Positions 18,363 to 26,619 of a stretch of DNA of 64,000 bases are shown one piece after another; within the stretch, counting starts at the first letter, position 1, and each line of letters begins with the position of its first letter. This DNA comes from Brevibacterium sp. UCMA 11754. GTDB lineage: Bacteria > Actinomycetota > Actinomycetes > Actinomycetales > Brevibacteriaceae. The stretch is from the NCBI RefSeq assembly GCF_021532275.1, contig NZ_JACBOT010000024.1, positions 124,001 through 188,000 of the forward strand, in the 5' to 3' direction. The notes below the pieces were generated by a model. It saw only the letters and a program-made list of their open reading frames with translations, was not told the origin of the DNA and ran no database searches. Position numbers and translations under genes: made by a program.

Positions 18363-18501
18363 GGGACCCCTTTGAACAATGACTGAGAGTTTCCTTAGAT
18401 CATAGATCTGAATGAGTCCACCCTGTTATGACTCCCCTCACATCGCCCGGAATCCCCGCAACGGCGTGTGCGACGGAACGGCAGGGCCACCTCGGCGAGG
18501 G

Positions 18502-20076
18502 TCAGCTACTCGCCATGCCGCCGCTGGTGCGCTCGATGAGATCCGGCAGCCATTCGGTCATGCCTGGTACTGCGACCAGGAGGACGAGGAAGACCACGGC
18601 GACGGGGAGGAACCACAGCAGGGAGATGAAGATGTCGCGCAGCGTGATGGTGTGCCCGAGGTTGACGGCTTTGTCCTTGACGATGCTGTGGATGATGTAG
18701 GGGATGATGCCGACCGGCGGGGTGATCATGCCGAATTCGCCGAGGAGAACGACGAAGACGCCGAACCAGAGTGGGCTGACCCCCATGGTCTCGAGTGTCG
18801 GCAGCAGGATCGGGATGGTCAGCAGCATCATCGACATGGTGTCGAAGAACATGCCCATGATGATGTAGAGGATGATGAGCACGAGCAGGAAGCCCACCCG
18901 CGAGAGCCCGAGGTCGGTGATGAATCCGGTGAGGATGGGGGCAAGCCCCGTGATCGCGAGCAGGCTGGTGAGCATCGTCGCACCGATCATGATGAAGAAG
19001 ATCGCCGAGGTGGCCGACACCGTGGCCATGGCCGAGTCCGCGATCTTTCGCCAGGGATGGTCGCCCCGTTTTTCCCACAGGCACAGCAGAACGGAGCACA
19101 GTGCGGCCGCGGCTCCGGCCTCGGTGGGGGTGAAGATGCCGGAGAACATGCCGCCGAAGAGTACGACGAGGATCACGAGGAACCCCCAGGCCCCGCCGAG
19201 TGAGGTCAACCGTTGGCGCCAGGTGGGAGTCGTGCGGTCGATGGTGTCGACGCCGCGACCGACGAATTTCGGGGCGATGACCCCGATCGCGAAGATGAAG
19301 GCGGCGAAGCACAGCGCCAGGAGTATTCCGGGCAGAGCACCGGCCATGAGCGCCGGGCCCACGGGCACAGAGGCGATGCCCGCGTAGATGACCATGAGGA
19401 TAGACGGTGGGATAAGGTTGCCGGTCATGCCCGAGACCATGATCGTCCCGACGGCCACGCGTTTGTCGTAACCGGCCTTGAGCATCTCGGGGATCCCGGC
19501 TCGGCCGAGCGCGTAGGTCATGCCGATGGTTGATCCGGTCACTGCTGACAGACCCGCCCCGGCAAACGTCGTGCCGATGCCGACGCCGCCGGGCAGCCAG
19601 GAGAACCAGTCGTCGGCGACGCGATAGATCTTGCCGGAGAGGCCGGATTGGGTGAGCAGCATGCCCATGAAGATGAACATCGGCAGCACGCTCAGCGTCC
19701 AGTCCGAGACCGCACTGAAGGGAGCCGTCGAGAGAATGTTCATGGTCGCGGGAATGCCGCTGACCGCGTAGACGCCGATGATGGAGGGCACGGACAAGGC
19801 GATGGCCACGGGAACGGAGAGGAACAGCAGGACAAGCATCATGGCGATGCACCAGGCGCCGCCGATGGCCGCCGAGGGGCTGGTGAAGAGGCCGACCAGG
19901 CAGATGGCGACAAGCCCGAAACCGATGGTCAGGGCGAGGAAGCCGGGGCGTTCGCGGCGGGAGCCTGATGGGAAGAGTGCGGTGGCTGGTTTCTGGGTCG
20001 TCATGCCGATGACATTCGCGGTGCTCGCGTCCTCTGGCAGCAGGGGTGCACCGGTGAAGTCGGTGTTCGCGTTCAC
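18502..20076 (-). CDS. dctM: TRAP transporter large permease (DctM)
   Basis: A 524-residue membrane protein with about twelve hydrophobic segments and DctM features: LFLSVPVAIALSVPSIIGVY, AVTGSTIGMTYALGRAGIPEM, MTGNLIPPSILMVIYA, FTPTEAGAAAAL and MGMFFDTMSMMLLTIPILLPT. It is the ion-coupled channel of the tripartite importer. GTG 20076 is taken as start because it overlaps the dctQ stop by four bases (GTGA); the longer frame upstream is Arg/His-rich translation of dctQ in another frame. The N-terminal 45 residues ahead of the first helix are hydrophilic and longer than usual for DctM. Confidence 0.92.
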   Translation of the reverse strand: MNANTDFTGAPLLPEDASTANVIGMTTQKPATALFPSGSRRERPGFLALTIGFGLVAICLVGLFTSPSAAIGGAWCIAMMLVLLFLSVPVAIALSVPSIIGVYAVSGIPATMNILSTAPFSAVSDWTLSVLPMFIFMGMLLTQSGLSGKIYRVADDWFSWLPGGVGIGTTFAGAGLSAVTGSTIGMTYALGRAGIPEMLKAGYDKRVAVGTIMVSGMTGNLIPPSILMVIYAGIASVPVGPALMAGALPGILLALCFAAFIFAIGVIAPKFVGRGVDTIDRTTPTWRQRLTSLGGAWGFLVILVVLFGGMFSGIFTPTEAGAAAALCSVLLCLWEKRGDHPWRKIADSAMATVSATSAIFFIMIGATMLTSLLAITGLAPILTGFITDLGLSRVGFLLVLIILYIIMGMFFDTMSMMLLTIPILLPTLETMGVSPLWFGVFVVLLGEFGMITPPVGIIPYIIHSIVKDKAVNLGHTITLRDIFISLLWFLPVAVVFLVLLVAVPGMTEWLPDLIERTSGGMASS

Positions 20077-20567
20077 TGCTGCTCCCCTGCTTCGGTGCGG
20101 CGACGGAGGATGGCGACGGCATCGAGGATGTAAAGCACAGCGAGGAGGACGAACACGACCGGCACGAGGTAGTACACGGGCCAGGTGATGACGGCGGAGA
20201 CATCGGCGGTCGATCCGATAGCCGTGTTTTCCAGTGCCTTGCTCAGCCCGAACCAGGCGAAAGCGATCGACACGAGTGCGCCGAGGAGGCATGCGAAGAC
20301 CGTAAATACCGCAGCGGTGGCGGGTTTTGCCCGCTCGATGGCCATGGTCACGGTGATGTGTTCCTTCTGCAGCTGGGCGGCGGGGATGCCGAGGAGCGCG
20401 ACGATGGGCAGGTACCAGTATTCGACGATCTCGTTGGTGCCGTAGATCGGGGCGTCGAAGAGGGAACGCGTGAGCGCGTGGGTGACGATGTGGAGCATCA
20501 TCACGATGATCGCCGCGGCCGTGGTGACCGTCAGCCACCTATCGAGGACTTTGGTGAACGTACTCAT
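20073..20567 (-). CDS. dctQ: TRAP transporter small permease (DctQ)
   Basis: A 164-residue protein with four hydrophobic segments, the size and topology of DctQ. The motif DAPIYGTNEIVEYWYLPIVALLGIPAAQLQ corresponds to the conserved loop and second helix of the family. DctQ binds DctM to form the membrane complex. Its start overlaps the LysR stop by one base and its stop overlaps dctM by four, so regulator and transporter are probably on one message. Confidence 0.9.
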   Translation of the reverse strand: MSTFTKVLDRWLTVTTAAAIIVMMLHIVTHALTRSLFDAPIYGTNEIVEYWYLPIVALLGIPAAQLQKEHITVTMAIERAKPATAAVFTVFACLLGALVSIAFAWFGLSKALENTAIGSTADVSAVITWPVYYLVPVVFVLLAVLYILDAVAILRRRTEAGEQQ

Positions 20568-21604
20568 CAGGAGTCACTGTAGCCGTCGGTCGAGGTGCTG
20601 GTGGCGCCTGCACCGTTCGCGACTTCCATTGTTTCCACACCGGTTGCGGCGCCTGCCCCACTGCCGGTCACGTCGGCAGCTCGCAATGCATCGATCAGGT
20701 CGACAACCTCGGAGGCGTCCGCCAGCCCGTCGGGGATCATCGCGGTGACACGACGGGCGCCCGCCTCTTGAAGGGCGATGGGGTCGATGCCCGGGATTTT
20801 GGAGTAGCGGCGGGCGCTGCGAGGCAGCAGTGCGACACCGAGTCCATTGGAGACGAGTGATTGGATGGCTCCGGGGTTATCGGTGATGTGCCGGGTACGG
20901 GGCTCGAATCCGGCGGTGCGGCAGAGGCGTTCGGCAGTGGACCGGCAGCGCACGCATCCCATGATCCACGGCAGCTCGGCAACATCGTTGAGATGTTGGA
21001 TCTGCCCGGCACGGTTCCAGCGTTCGGGCACGAGCAGGTCGAGGTGGTCGGCACCGAGGTCGACGGTCATGTGTCCCGCGAACTCGGGCGGGGCTTCGTC
21101 CTCGTGATGGAAGAGGAAGGCGATGTCGATAGCGCCGTCGTCGAGCAGGCTCAGCGCCTCGGGCGGTTCGGCCTCGGAGACCTCGTACGAATGGTGAAGC
21201 GGCGAGTCGGTATTTGTGCCCGCGTTTGCCTCGAGCCGACCGAGTGCTGCGGCCAGTGGGCCGATGACGAAGCTGGGGAATCCAGCGAGCCGGACATTGC
21301 GTCCGCCGAGGCCGAAGGCTTTCGCGAGGTCGCTGCGCAGTCCCTTCACCGAAGCGGCCACTTCGTTCGCGCGGATACGCGCGAGTTGGCCGGCGGTGGT
21401 CAGTCGGATGCCGCGTGGAGTGCGGTCGAAGAGGGTGACACCGAGGTCCTTTTCCAGGGCGTTCATGTGTTGTGACAGTGCTGGTTGGGACCAGCCGAGT
21501 TCACGGGCAGCGGCACCGATGCTGCCGGATTCGGCGATGGCGCCGAAGATCAGGAGGCGTTTGGGCTCGCCGAGGTCGAGAGCCTGCTCGAAGACCGTAG
21601 CCAT
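20567..21604 (-). CDS. LysR-family transcriptional regulator
   Basis: A 345-residue LysR-type regulator. The winged HTH is at residues about 15-75 (LLIFGAIAESGSIGAAARELGWSQPALSQHMNALEKDLGVTLFDRT), followed by a substrate-binding domain. The C-terminal 40 residues are Gly/Ala/Thr-rich and beyond the usual family length. It is unusual in being the first gene of the same operon as dctQ, dctM and dctP, and it is divergent from the racemase gene at 21715. An inverted repeat CATAAG-N5-CTTATG at 21602-21618 covers its own start codon and may mediate autoregulation. Confidence 0.9.
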   Translation of the reverse strand: MATVFEQALDLGEPKRLLIFGAIAESGSIGAAARELGWSQPALSQHMNALEKDLGVTLFDRTPRGIRLTTAGQLARIRANEVAASVKGLRSDLAKAFGLGGRNVRLAGFPSFVIGPLAAALGRLEANAGTNTDSPLHHSYEVSEAEPPEALSLLDDGAIDIAFLFHHEDEAPPEFAGHMTVDLGADHLDLLVPERWNRAGQIQHLNDVAELPWIMGCVRCRSTAERLCRTAGFEPRTRHITDNPGAIQSLVSNGLGVALLPRSARRYSKIPGIDPIALQEAGARRVTAMIPDGLADASEVVDLIDALRAADVTGSGAGAATGVETMEVANGAGATSTSTDGYSDS

Positions 21605-21618
21605 AAGTCCAGCTTATG
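21602..21618. promoter_or_regulatory. Inverted repeat at the LysR start codon
   Basis: CATAAGTCCAGCTTATG is a 6-5-6 inverted repeat that fits the T-N11-A pattern of LysR boxes. It overlaps the ATG of the LysR gene and lies about 100 bp upstream of the divergent racemase. Operator function is inference. Confidence 0.4.
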
Positions 21619-21714
21619 TCAGAGCAGAGCGATCTGGGTCTACCGGAGGCGGATGATGCGCACCACACTGGAAGTAGTCGCGTTGAAGTCATTGCCAAGT
21701 TGAGGAGTTGGAGT

Positions 21715-22428
21715 ATGCGCAGGATCGGTCTGCTGGGTGGAATGAGCTGGCATTCGAGCATCGAGTACTACACGAAGATCAATGATGCAGTGGCCAAGCA
21801 GCTCGGTGGTCACCATTCCGCGCAGATCCTGCTCGACTCGTGCGACTTCGCCGATATCCGGGAGCTGCAGGAGGCCAACGACTGGGCGGGCAATGATGCG
21901 TCGCTCGTCTCGACGGCACAGCGTTTGGTCGATGGCGGTGCCGAGGCTGTCGCGATTGCCACGAACCTCATGCACAAGTGCGCCCCGTCAATCGAGGCGC
22001 AGGTCGATGCCCCTCTCATTCACATGGTCGATTCGATTGCGAAGTTGGCGAAGCGCCAGGGGTATTCGACGCTGGCGGTTCTCGGCACCCGATGGACGAT
22101 GCTCGAAGACTTCTATACCGGCCGGCTCGAAGCACAGGGCATCAAGACTCTGGTACCGGATGAGGCAACGTGCCTCGAGGTCGATCAGATCATCTGGGAT
22201 GAACTCACCCAAGGGAAGTTCACCGATGCCTCCCGAGCCCGCTACGTCGAAATCATGAACGACCTCAAGGCTCGTGGCGCTGACGCTGTGGCCCTGTCGT
22301 GCACGGAGATCGGCCTGCTAGTCCCACCGGAGACCGCTCCCCTACCGGCCCTCGACTCGGTCGATGCTCATGTTGCCGCAATCGTCGAGTGGATAATGGC
22401 GGACGAGCCTGTAACCATTCGGCATTGA
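21715..22428 (+). CDS. Aspartate/glutamate racemase family protein
   Basis: A 237-residue protein of the Asp/Glu racemase superfamily. It begins RRIGLLGGMSWHSSIEYYTKIN, a signature of this family. The left catalytic position is Thr (ATNLMHK) and the right is Cys (ALSCTEIGLL), the Thr/Cys pairing seen in E. coli YgeA rather than the Cys/Cys pair of classical aspartate racemase. It would racemise or epimerise an acidic amino acid in the cytoplasm. The ATG at 21715 has GAGGAG about nine bases upstream. It is divergent from the LysR-TRAP operon, suggesting an amino-acid or related acid as the shared substrate (inference). Confidence 0.85.
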   Translation: MRRIGLLGGMSWHSSIEYYTKINDAVAKQLGGHHSAQILLDSCDFADIRELQEANDWAGNDASLVSTAQRLVDGGAEAVAIATNLMHKCAPSIEAQVDAPLIHMVDSIAKLAKRQGYSTLAVLGTRWTMLEDFYTGRLEAQGIKTLVPDEATCLEVDQIIWDELTQGKFTDASRARYVEIMNDLKARGADAVALSCTEIGLLVPPETAPLPALDSVDAHVAAIVEWIMADEPVTIRH

Positions 22429-22533
22429 ACATCGGAGACTGCGACGATCGGAACGGTGATCGCCACGAGCCAAAACGCATCCGGTCAAGAACGGTGCGCC
22501 TTCAAATGGAGTCGAATCAGGACTGATTCCTAT

Positions 22534-22856
22534 TTATGCCTCAATCTGTGACACATCAGATACAAACTCATAGTCCCATTCATAGCCTTCATCATCACAA
22601 ATATCCAGAAGTTCGTTTCCAAAATCAGCAACTTCCTGATATCGCCCATCAGTGCCTTGACCTAGAGTGATGTCCAGTTTGAGCCCTGCGACCTCATAAT
22701 TGAGATTTGCGATCTGCTGATAGCCATCCCACACCGGTAAGGATTCGGGCTATGCCATATCTGCAAATTCGTCGCCCGTCTCCAGCAAATCGTCAACATA
22801 CCCCTGTTGGTCTACTGCGCCCCGAGCAGCCACGACGGACGTCCAAGCCAAAGAAT
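22534..22856 (-). pseudogene. Decayed gene of unknown family, 5' end lost and in-frame TAG
   Basis: One minus-strand frame runs from about 22856 to the stop at 22534, interrupted by a single TAG at 22750-22752. The two halves (ending GDEFADMA, then resuming PESLPVWDGYQQIANL) read as one acidic protein with similar composition. The 5' side is replaced by an IS end at 22859. The last 66 codons could be translated from GTG 22734, but no good ribosome binding site precedes it. The stretch is clearly more AT-rich than its surroundings, pointing to foreign origin. I do not recognise the family. Confidence 0.6.
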
Positions 22857-22858
22857 CG

Positions 22859-23024
22859 GGCTCTTCCCAGATGAGGGTGTAGGTCGGCCGGGCGCGTCGG
22901 TCCGCAGATAGACGTCGAGATCTCCCGACGACGGAGGTTCCTACGCCATCCATCCGAAAGACCTCGACGTGTCCGACGCTACCCCGCCGGCCGGCTTCGG
23001 CCGCCCTGACCTGACCGCCTTCGC
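22859..23024 (+). mobile_element. Remnant left end of an ISL3-type element (copy A)
   Basis: These 166 bp match 25133-25298 in the same orientation with only about half a dozen differences. The copy begins GGCTCTTCCCAGATGAGG, the style of ISL3-family terminal repeats, and includes the transposase GTG start (22969) and about the first 18 codons before homology stops abruptly after GCCTTCGC. It is a deletion remnant; the rest of the element is absent. Confidence 0.85.
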
Positions 23025-23252
23025 GTCTTATCCCAATCGACTCTGATCGGGTCTGCTGATCCTCTCGACGAGAACGCAGCGACATCACAGCCACCCAACC
23101 CCGACCGTCCGGGAAGCCGGGACACGTCACATGGCCTGTGCTGCGGGCGTGTCGAGTTGGTCGTCCAGGGGCGACGCAGGAGCGTCGACGCGACGTGCTG
23201 AGAGCTGGTTCCAGTCGAGCACTAGCACACCGGCTACAGGCATGGCGATAGG
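23025..23252. other. Non-coding gap next to IS remnant
   Basis: About 230 bp between the IS remnant and the AraC-type gene. I see no gene or clear RNA in it. Confidence 0.4.
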
Positions 23253-24194
23253 TCAGGAACGGCGTCGCTCCCTACGCAGGAGGGAGCGCAGAGTCTCGGC
23301 GTTCGCGTAGCCGACCCGTAGCGCGATCTCGGCGGAGGTGAGGTCCGTGGTTACTGAGAGGTGCCGAGCTCGCTCGATGCGAAGCCGTTGAACGAAGCCG
23401 AGCGGAGTGAGGTTGAGCGCCGCACGGACTCGTCGTTCGAGGGTGCGCCGGCTGGTGCCGAGCGACTGCGCGACGAAGGCGACGTTGAACGGTTCGTCCA
23501 GTCGGGCGCGCACGAAGCGTTCGAACTCGACGACGATCGGGTCCTCGTGCCGGAGATGTTCGTAGGCGACGAAGGCCGCCTGCGACGGGCGCTCGTCGAT
23601 GATGAGGAGCTTGGCGACATGTTGGGCCAGGTCGGGGCTGATCGATCGCACGAGTGAGAGCGCGAGGTCGATGTGGGCGAACGCGGCGCCGGCGGTGACG
23701 AGGTTCCCGTCGACCACGACCATGGTGTCGAGATCGAGGGCGACGGTCGGATAGCGCTTCAGGAACTCCGGCCCCAGGAACCAGCTGGTCGTCGCCCGCC
23801 GATGATGCATCCGTCCGGTCTCGGCGACAGCGAACACGCCGGTGCACGCCGCGGCGATCCGGGTGGTCGCCTCGTCGAGGCGCCCGAGCGAGGCGATGAC
23901 CGAACGAGCATCTCGGCTCTGGAGGGCGTCGTTGGTAGCGGCGGCCGTAAGGGTTCCAAGCGCAGGGACGACGACCACGTCGAACTCTGCGGACTCCGAC
24001 AGCGGGTGGTCCACCGACAGGGTCATCGATGCCGTCGTGGTCACTCGCCGTTTCGGTCCGAGGATGGCGAGTTCGATCGGGTCGATCCGCGGGTCGACAT
24101 CGCCGCGGGCTCCGTCGGCCACCCGCACGATGTCGATGATCGACGCGATAGCCGAACCGAAGCAGCCGTCGATCGCGATCAGTCCGATACGCAT
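23253..24194 (-). CDS. AraC-family regulator with DJ-1/PfpI-like domain (GlxA type)
   Basis: A 313-residue regulator. The N-terminal half (about 1-185) is a DJ-1/PfpI (class I glutamine amidotransferase-like) sensor domain starting MRIGLIAIDGCFGSAIASI and including RIAAACTGVFAVAETG. The C-terminal half (about 215-313) is an AraC HTH domain with FVAQSLGTSRRTLERRVRAA and SAEIALRVGYANAETL. GlxA-type regulators often control stress or detoxification genes. The ATG at 24194 is chosen since the first domain begins exactly there; 29 further upstream codons have no family character. It is divergent from the small monooxygenase gene at 24302, a common pairing. Confidence 0.88.
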   Translation of the reverse strand: MRIGLIAIDGCFGSAIASIIDIVRVADGARGDVDPRIDPIELAILGPKRRVTTTASMTLSVDHPLSESAEFDVVVVPALGTLTAAATNDALQSRDARSVIASLGRLDEATTRIAAACTGVFAVAETGRMHHRRATTSWFLGPEFLKRYPTVALDLDTMVVVDGNLVTAGAAFAHIDLALSLVRSISPDLAQHVAKLLIIDERPSQAAFVAYEHLRHEDPIVVEFERFVRARLDEPFNVAFVAQSLGTSRRTLERRVRAALNLTPLGFVQRLRIERARHLSVTTDLTSAEIALRVGYANAETLRSLLRRERRRS

Positions 24195-24301
24195 GACGTA
24201 AACAATAGCAATACTGCCGTATACGCCACTACCCACCGGCCCTCGCTCGTCATACGCTGAACTCGTCACACGAAGAATCACGACTTCAAGGAGAGTCCCT
24301 C

Positions 24302-24613
24302 ATGTCAACACCCGCATCACTTCCGTATGCCTTCGTCGCCAAGATCGTCGCGGCCGATGGACAGCACGACGCGCTCGCCGATCTGCTCGCCGGCGCTGTC
24401 GCACTCGCCAACGAAGAAGTAGGAACGATTGTCTGGTTCGCGGTCAGGACCCACGCCGACACCTTCTGGATCTTCGATGCATTCCACGACGAGGCCGCTC
24501 GCGACGCCCACGCCAACGGCGCCATCGTCGCAGCCCTGATGGCCAACCAGCACCTCCTCAGCGCAGCACCCGAGATCCTGGCGGCCGACGTCCTCGCGTC
24601 CAAGCTCCCGTAG
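24302..24613 (+). CDS. Antibiotic biosynthesis monooxygenase (ABM/YgiN-like) domain protein
   Basis: A 103-residue protein with the dimeric alpha-beta barrel ABM pattern: FVAKIVAADGQHDALADLLAG, then GTIVWFAVRTHADTFWIFDAFHDEAARDAHANG and HLLSAAPEIL. Members act as cofactor-free quinol or polyketide monooxygenases, or bind haem; no haem ligand is obvious here. AAGGAG lies about seven bases ahead of the ATG. It is divergent from the GlxA-type regulator with a 107-bp shared control region, so it is likely its target. Confidence 0.85.
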   Translation: MSTPASLPYAFVAKIVAADGQHDALADLLAGAVALANEEVGTIVWFAVRTHADTFWIFDAFHDEAARDAHANGAIVAALMANQHLLSAAPEILAADVLASKLP

Positions 24614-24825
24614 TCCGCCAACGCACGAGACGATCGCGCCCCGCCGAGCCGTCGCCAGGTCGCGACGCAACGCCATGCTGCGTTGCCGAGCGGTGCGAGG
24701 CCTATCGGCACACGGACAGGATGCCGGCCGCGAGCGCTCAGCCGGCGAGGGGTCCGTCGCAGAGGAGAGCGACGTCGGTGTCGGGCAGAGCCGTGAGGCC
24801 AGCGCATCGCGCGACCACCAGAACC

Positions 24826-24867
24826 GAACAGCCCCTGCCCTGCGTTTCCGCAGGGCAGGGGCTGTTC
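24826..24867. terminator. Perfect 19-bp stem hairpin beside tRNA relic
   Basis: GAACAGCCCCTGCCCTGCG pairs perfectly with its complement across a TTTC loop. It lies four bases beyond the 3' end of the tRNA fragment on the minus strand, where a tRNA terminator is expected. There is no strong T-run on either side, so it may act with Rho or be a different structural element. Confidence 0.6.
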
Positions 24868-24870
24868 GCC

Positions 24871-24905
24871 GGAGCCGCCTGTCGGAATCGAACCGACGAC
24901 CTAAT
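24871..24905 (-). pseudogene. 3' fragment of a tRNA (T arm and acceptor strand)
   Basis: On the minus strand, GGTCGTCGGTTCGATTCCGA followed by CAGGCGGCTCC gives variable-loop bases, a perfect T arm (GTCGG-TTCGATT-CCGAC) and the 3' acceptor strand AGGCGGC, then TCC. The sequence resembles actinobacterial tRNA-Thr. No matching anticodon stem, D arm or 5' acceptor strand (GCCGCCT) is found upstream, so only the 3' part exists. Such fragments are left at the far end of elements integrated in tRNA genes, or arise by deletion. Confidence 0.55.
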
Positions 24906-25132
24906 CACGTCGGCTTTGCGTCTATCGCTTGATGCGCCCACTGGGCGAACGAGCCGCTGACCTGAGCAAACGCCGAGCGTGGGGGACGCCGCCATCCGGT
25001 GGTGACCGACGACGACCGACCAGTACCGACCGTTTCACCGGAGCTTGCGGCGGCGTCGAAGCCGAGCAAGCTCCATTCCTTTAGCTCACCGCGCCCTCCT
25101 CCTCGCCGGTCCCGTCGTCGAAGACGTTTCAG

Positions 25133-26517
25133 GGGTCTTCTCAGATGACGGTGTAGGTCGGCCGGGCGCGTCGGTCCGCAGATAGGCGTCGAGGTCTCCC
25201 GACGACGGAGGTTCCTACGCCATCCATCCGAAAGACCTCGACGTGTCCGACGCTACCCCGCCGGCCGGCTTCGGCCGCCTTGACCTGACCGCCTTCGCTC
25301 GACTCGACGGCCTCGGTCTGAGCGTGATCGGGCAACGACTTGAACCGGATCGTGCGGTCCTCGCGTGCCGCGTGGTGGAACCAGATCAGTGGTGCCGACG
25401 GTGCGGCAGCGAAGGCGCTGCTCGTGACACCGTGATCCGGCGGTTGGCCCACGAGCCGCTGGGCTGGCGACCGACCGTGCTGGAAGTTGTAGTGCGCCGC
25501 TACCGCTGTGCAGACTGCGGACACGTGTGGCGCCAAGACACCAGCGCCGCGGCGGAGCCACGCGCGAAGCTCTCGCGCACCGGGCTGCGGTGGGCGCTGG
25601 AAGGGATCGTGGTCGCACACCTCACCGTCGCCCGTGTCGCCGAGGGACTCGGGGTCGCGTGGGACACCGCCAACAACGCGGTCCTGGCCGAAGGCAAGCG
25701 GCTGCTGATCAACGACCCCACGCGGTTCGAGGGCGTGAAGGTCATTGGCGTCGATGAGCACGTCTGGCGCCACACCAGGCGTGGCGACAAGTACGTCACC
25801 GTGATCATCGACCTCACCCCGGTCCGCGATGGCGCCGGCCCAGCAAGGCTGCTGGACATGGTCGAGGGCCGGTCGAAGGCGGCGTTCAAGACCTGGCTCG
25901 CCGACCGCGACGACGCCTTCCGTGACGCGGTCGAGGTGGTCGCGATGGACGGCTTCACCGGGTTCAAGACCGCCGCTGCGGAGGAGATCCCGGACGCGGT
26001 CACGGTGATGGATCCCTTCCACGTCGTGCGCCTGGCCGGTGACGCCCTCGACAGGTGCCGGCGCCGGGTCCAACTCGCGATCCACGGGCACCGTGGGTTC
26101 AGGGACGACACGCTCTACAAGTCGCGGCGCACGCTGCACACCGGCGCGGACCTGCTCACCGACAAGCAGAGAGACAGGCTACGCGCGCTGTTCGTTGATG
26201 ACGCTCACGTCGAGGTCGAGGCGGCCTGGGGTGTCTACCAGCGGATGATCGCCGCCTATCGCCACGAGGACCGGCAACGTGGCCGCGAGCTCATGGAGAA
26301 GCTGATCACCGACCTCAGCGCCGGCGTCCCCAAGGTGCTCACCGAGCTCACCACCCTGGGCCGGACCCTGAAGAAGCGAGCCGCTGACGTGCTCGCCTAC
26401 TTCGAACGACCCGGCACCAGCAACGGGCCGACCGAGGCGCTCAACGGACGGCTCGAACACCTGCGCGGTTCCGCACTCGGGTTCCGAAACCTGACCAACT
26501 ACATCGCCCGGAGCCTT
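25133..26517 (+). mobile_element. ISL3-family insertion sequence, right end lost
   Basis: The left terminus GGGTCTTCTCAGATGACGG begins at 25133 and matches remnant copy A at 22859. The transposase gene follows 110 bp later. Recognisable transposase sequence stops after codons for ARSL at 26517, and no inverted copy of the left terminus is seen beyond, so the right terminal repeat and the last transposase codons were deleted when the junction with pabC formed. Confidence 0.8.
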
Positions 26518-26619
26518 CACATGCCCGGAGCGACCCTATTCGTTTCCAACCATTCACGCCAACGGCCGAGCCGGACCGCATCCGCATGGGGCCCGCTTCT
26601 TCGCTTAGTCCAAGCTTGA
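25243..26619 (+). pseudogene. ISL3-family transposase with truncated, replaced C-terminus
   Basis: The frame encodes 458 residues. Residues 1-425 are a good ISL3 transposase: an N-terminal zinc-binding region with CRRCG and CADCGHVW pairs (zf-ISL3), HTH region, and the DDE-type catalytic core with VIGVDEH, VVAMDGFTGFK, MDPFHVVRLA and the C-terminal GPTEALNGRLEHLRGSALGFRN. From residue 426 the reading frame runs into non-IS DNA (antisense of pabC), adding 33 unrelated residues. The GTG start at 25243 is conserved in remnant copy A. With no right terminal repeat the element cannot move on its own; whether the protein is active is unknown. Confidence 0.85.

Larger units (their letters stand above)
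24614..25132. other. 519-bp gap with a long hairpin and a tRNA 3' fragment
   Basis: No protein gene is supported. The gap contains a 19-bp perfect hairpin (24826-24867), a tRNA 3' portion (24871-24905, minus strand) and, at its end, the left terminus of the ISL3 element. Confidence 0.6.

Noticed and set aside
18506-20203. 565-codon minus-strand frame
   Set aside because: It overlaps dctM entirely in another frame and is His/Arg-rich without any family motif; a shadow frame caused by high GC.
22750-23130. 126-codon minus-strand frame as a complete gene
   Set aside because: Its first two thirds are antisense of the IS end; only the last 35 or so codons belong to the decayed host gene.
24725-24960. 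Small plus-strand frames reading ESNRRPNHVG or RNRTDDLITSA
   Set aside because: These are the well-known spurious translations of antisense tRNA sequence; the region is better explained by the tRNA 3' fragment.
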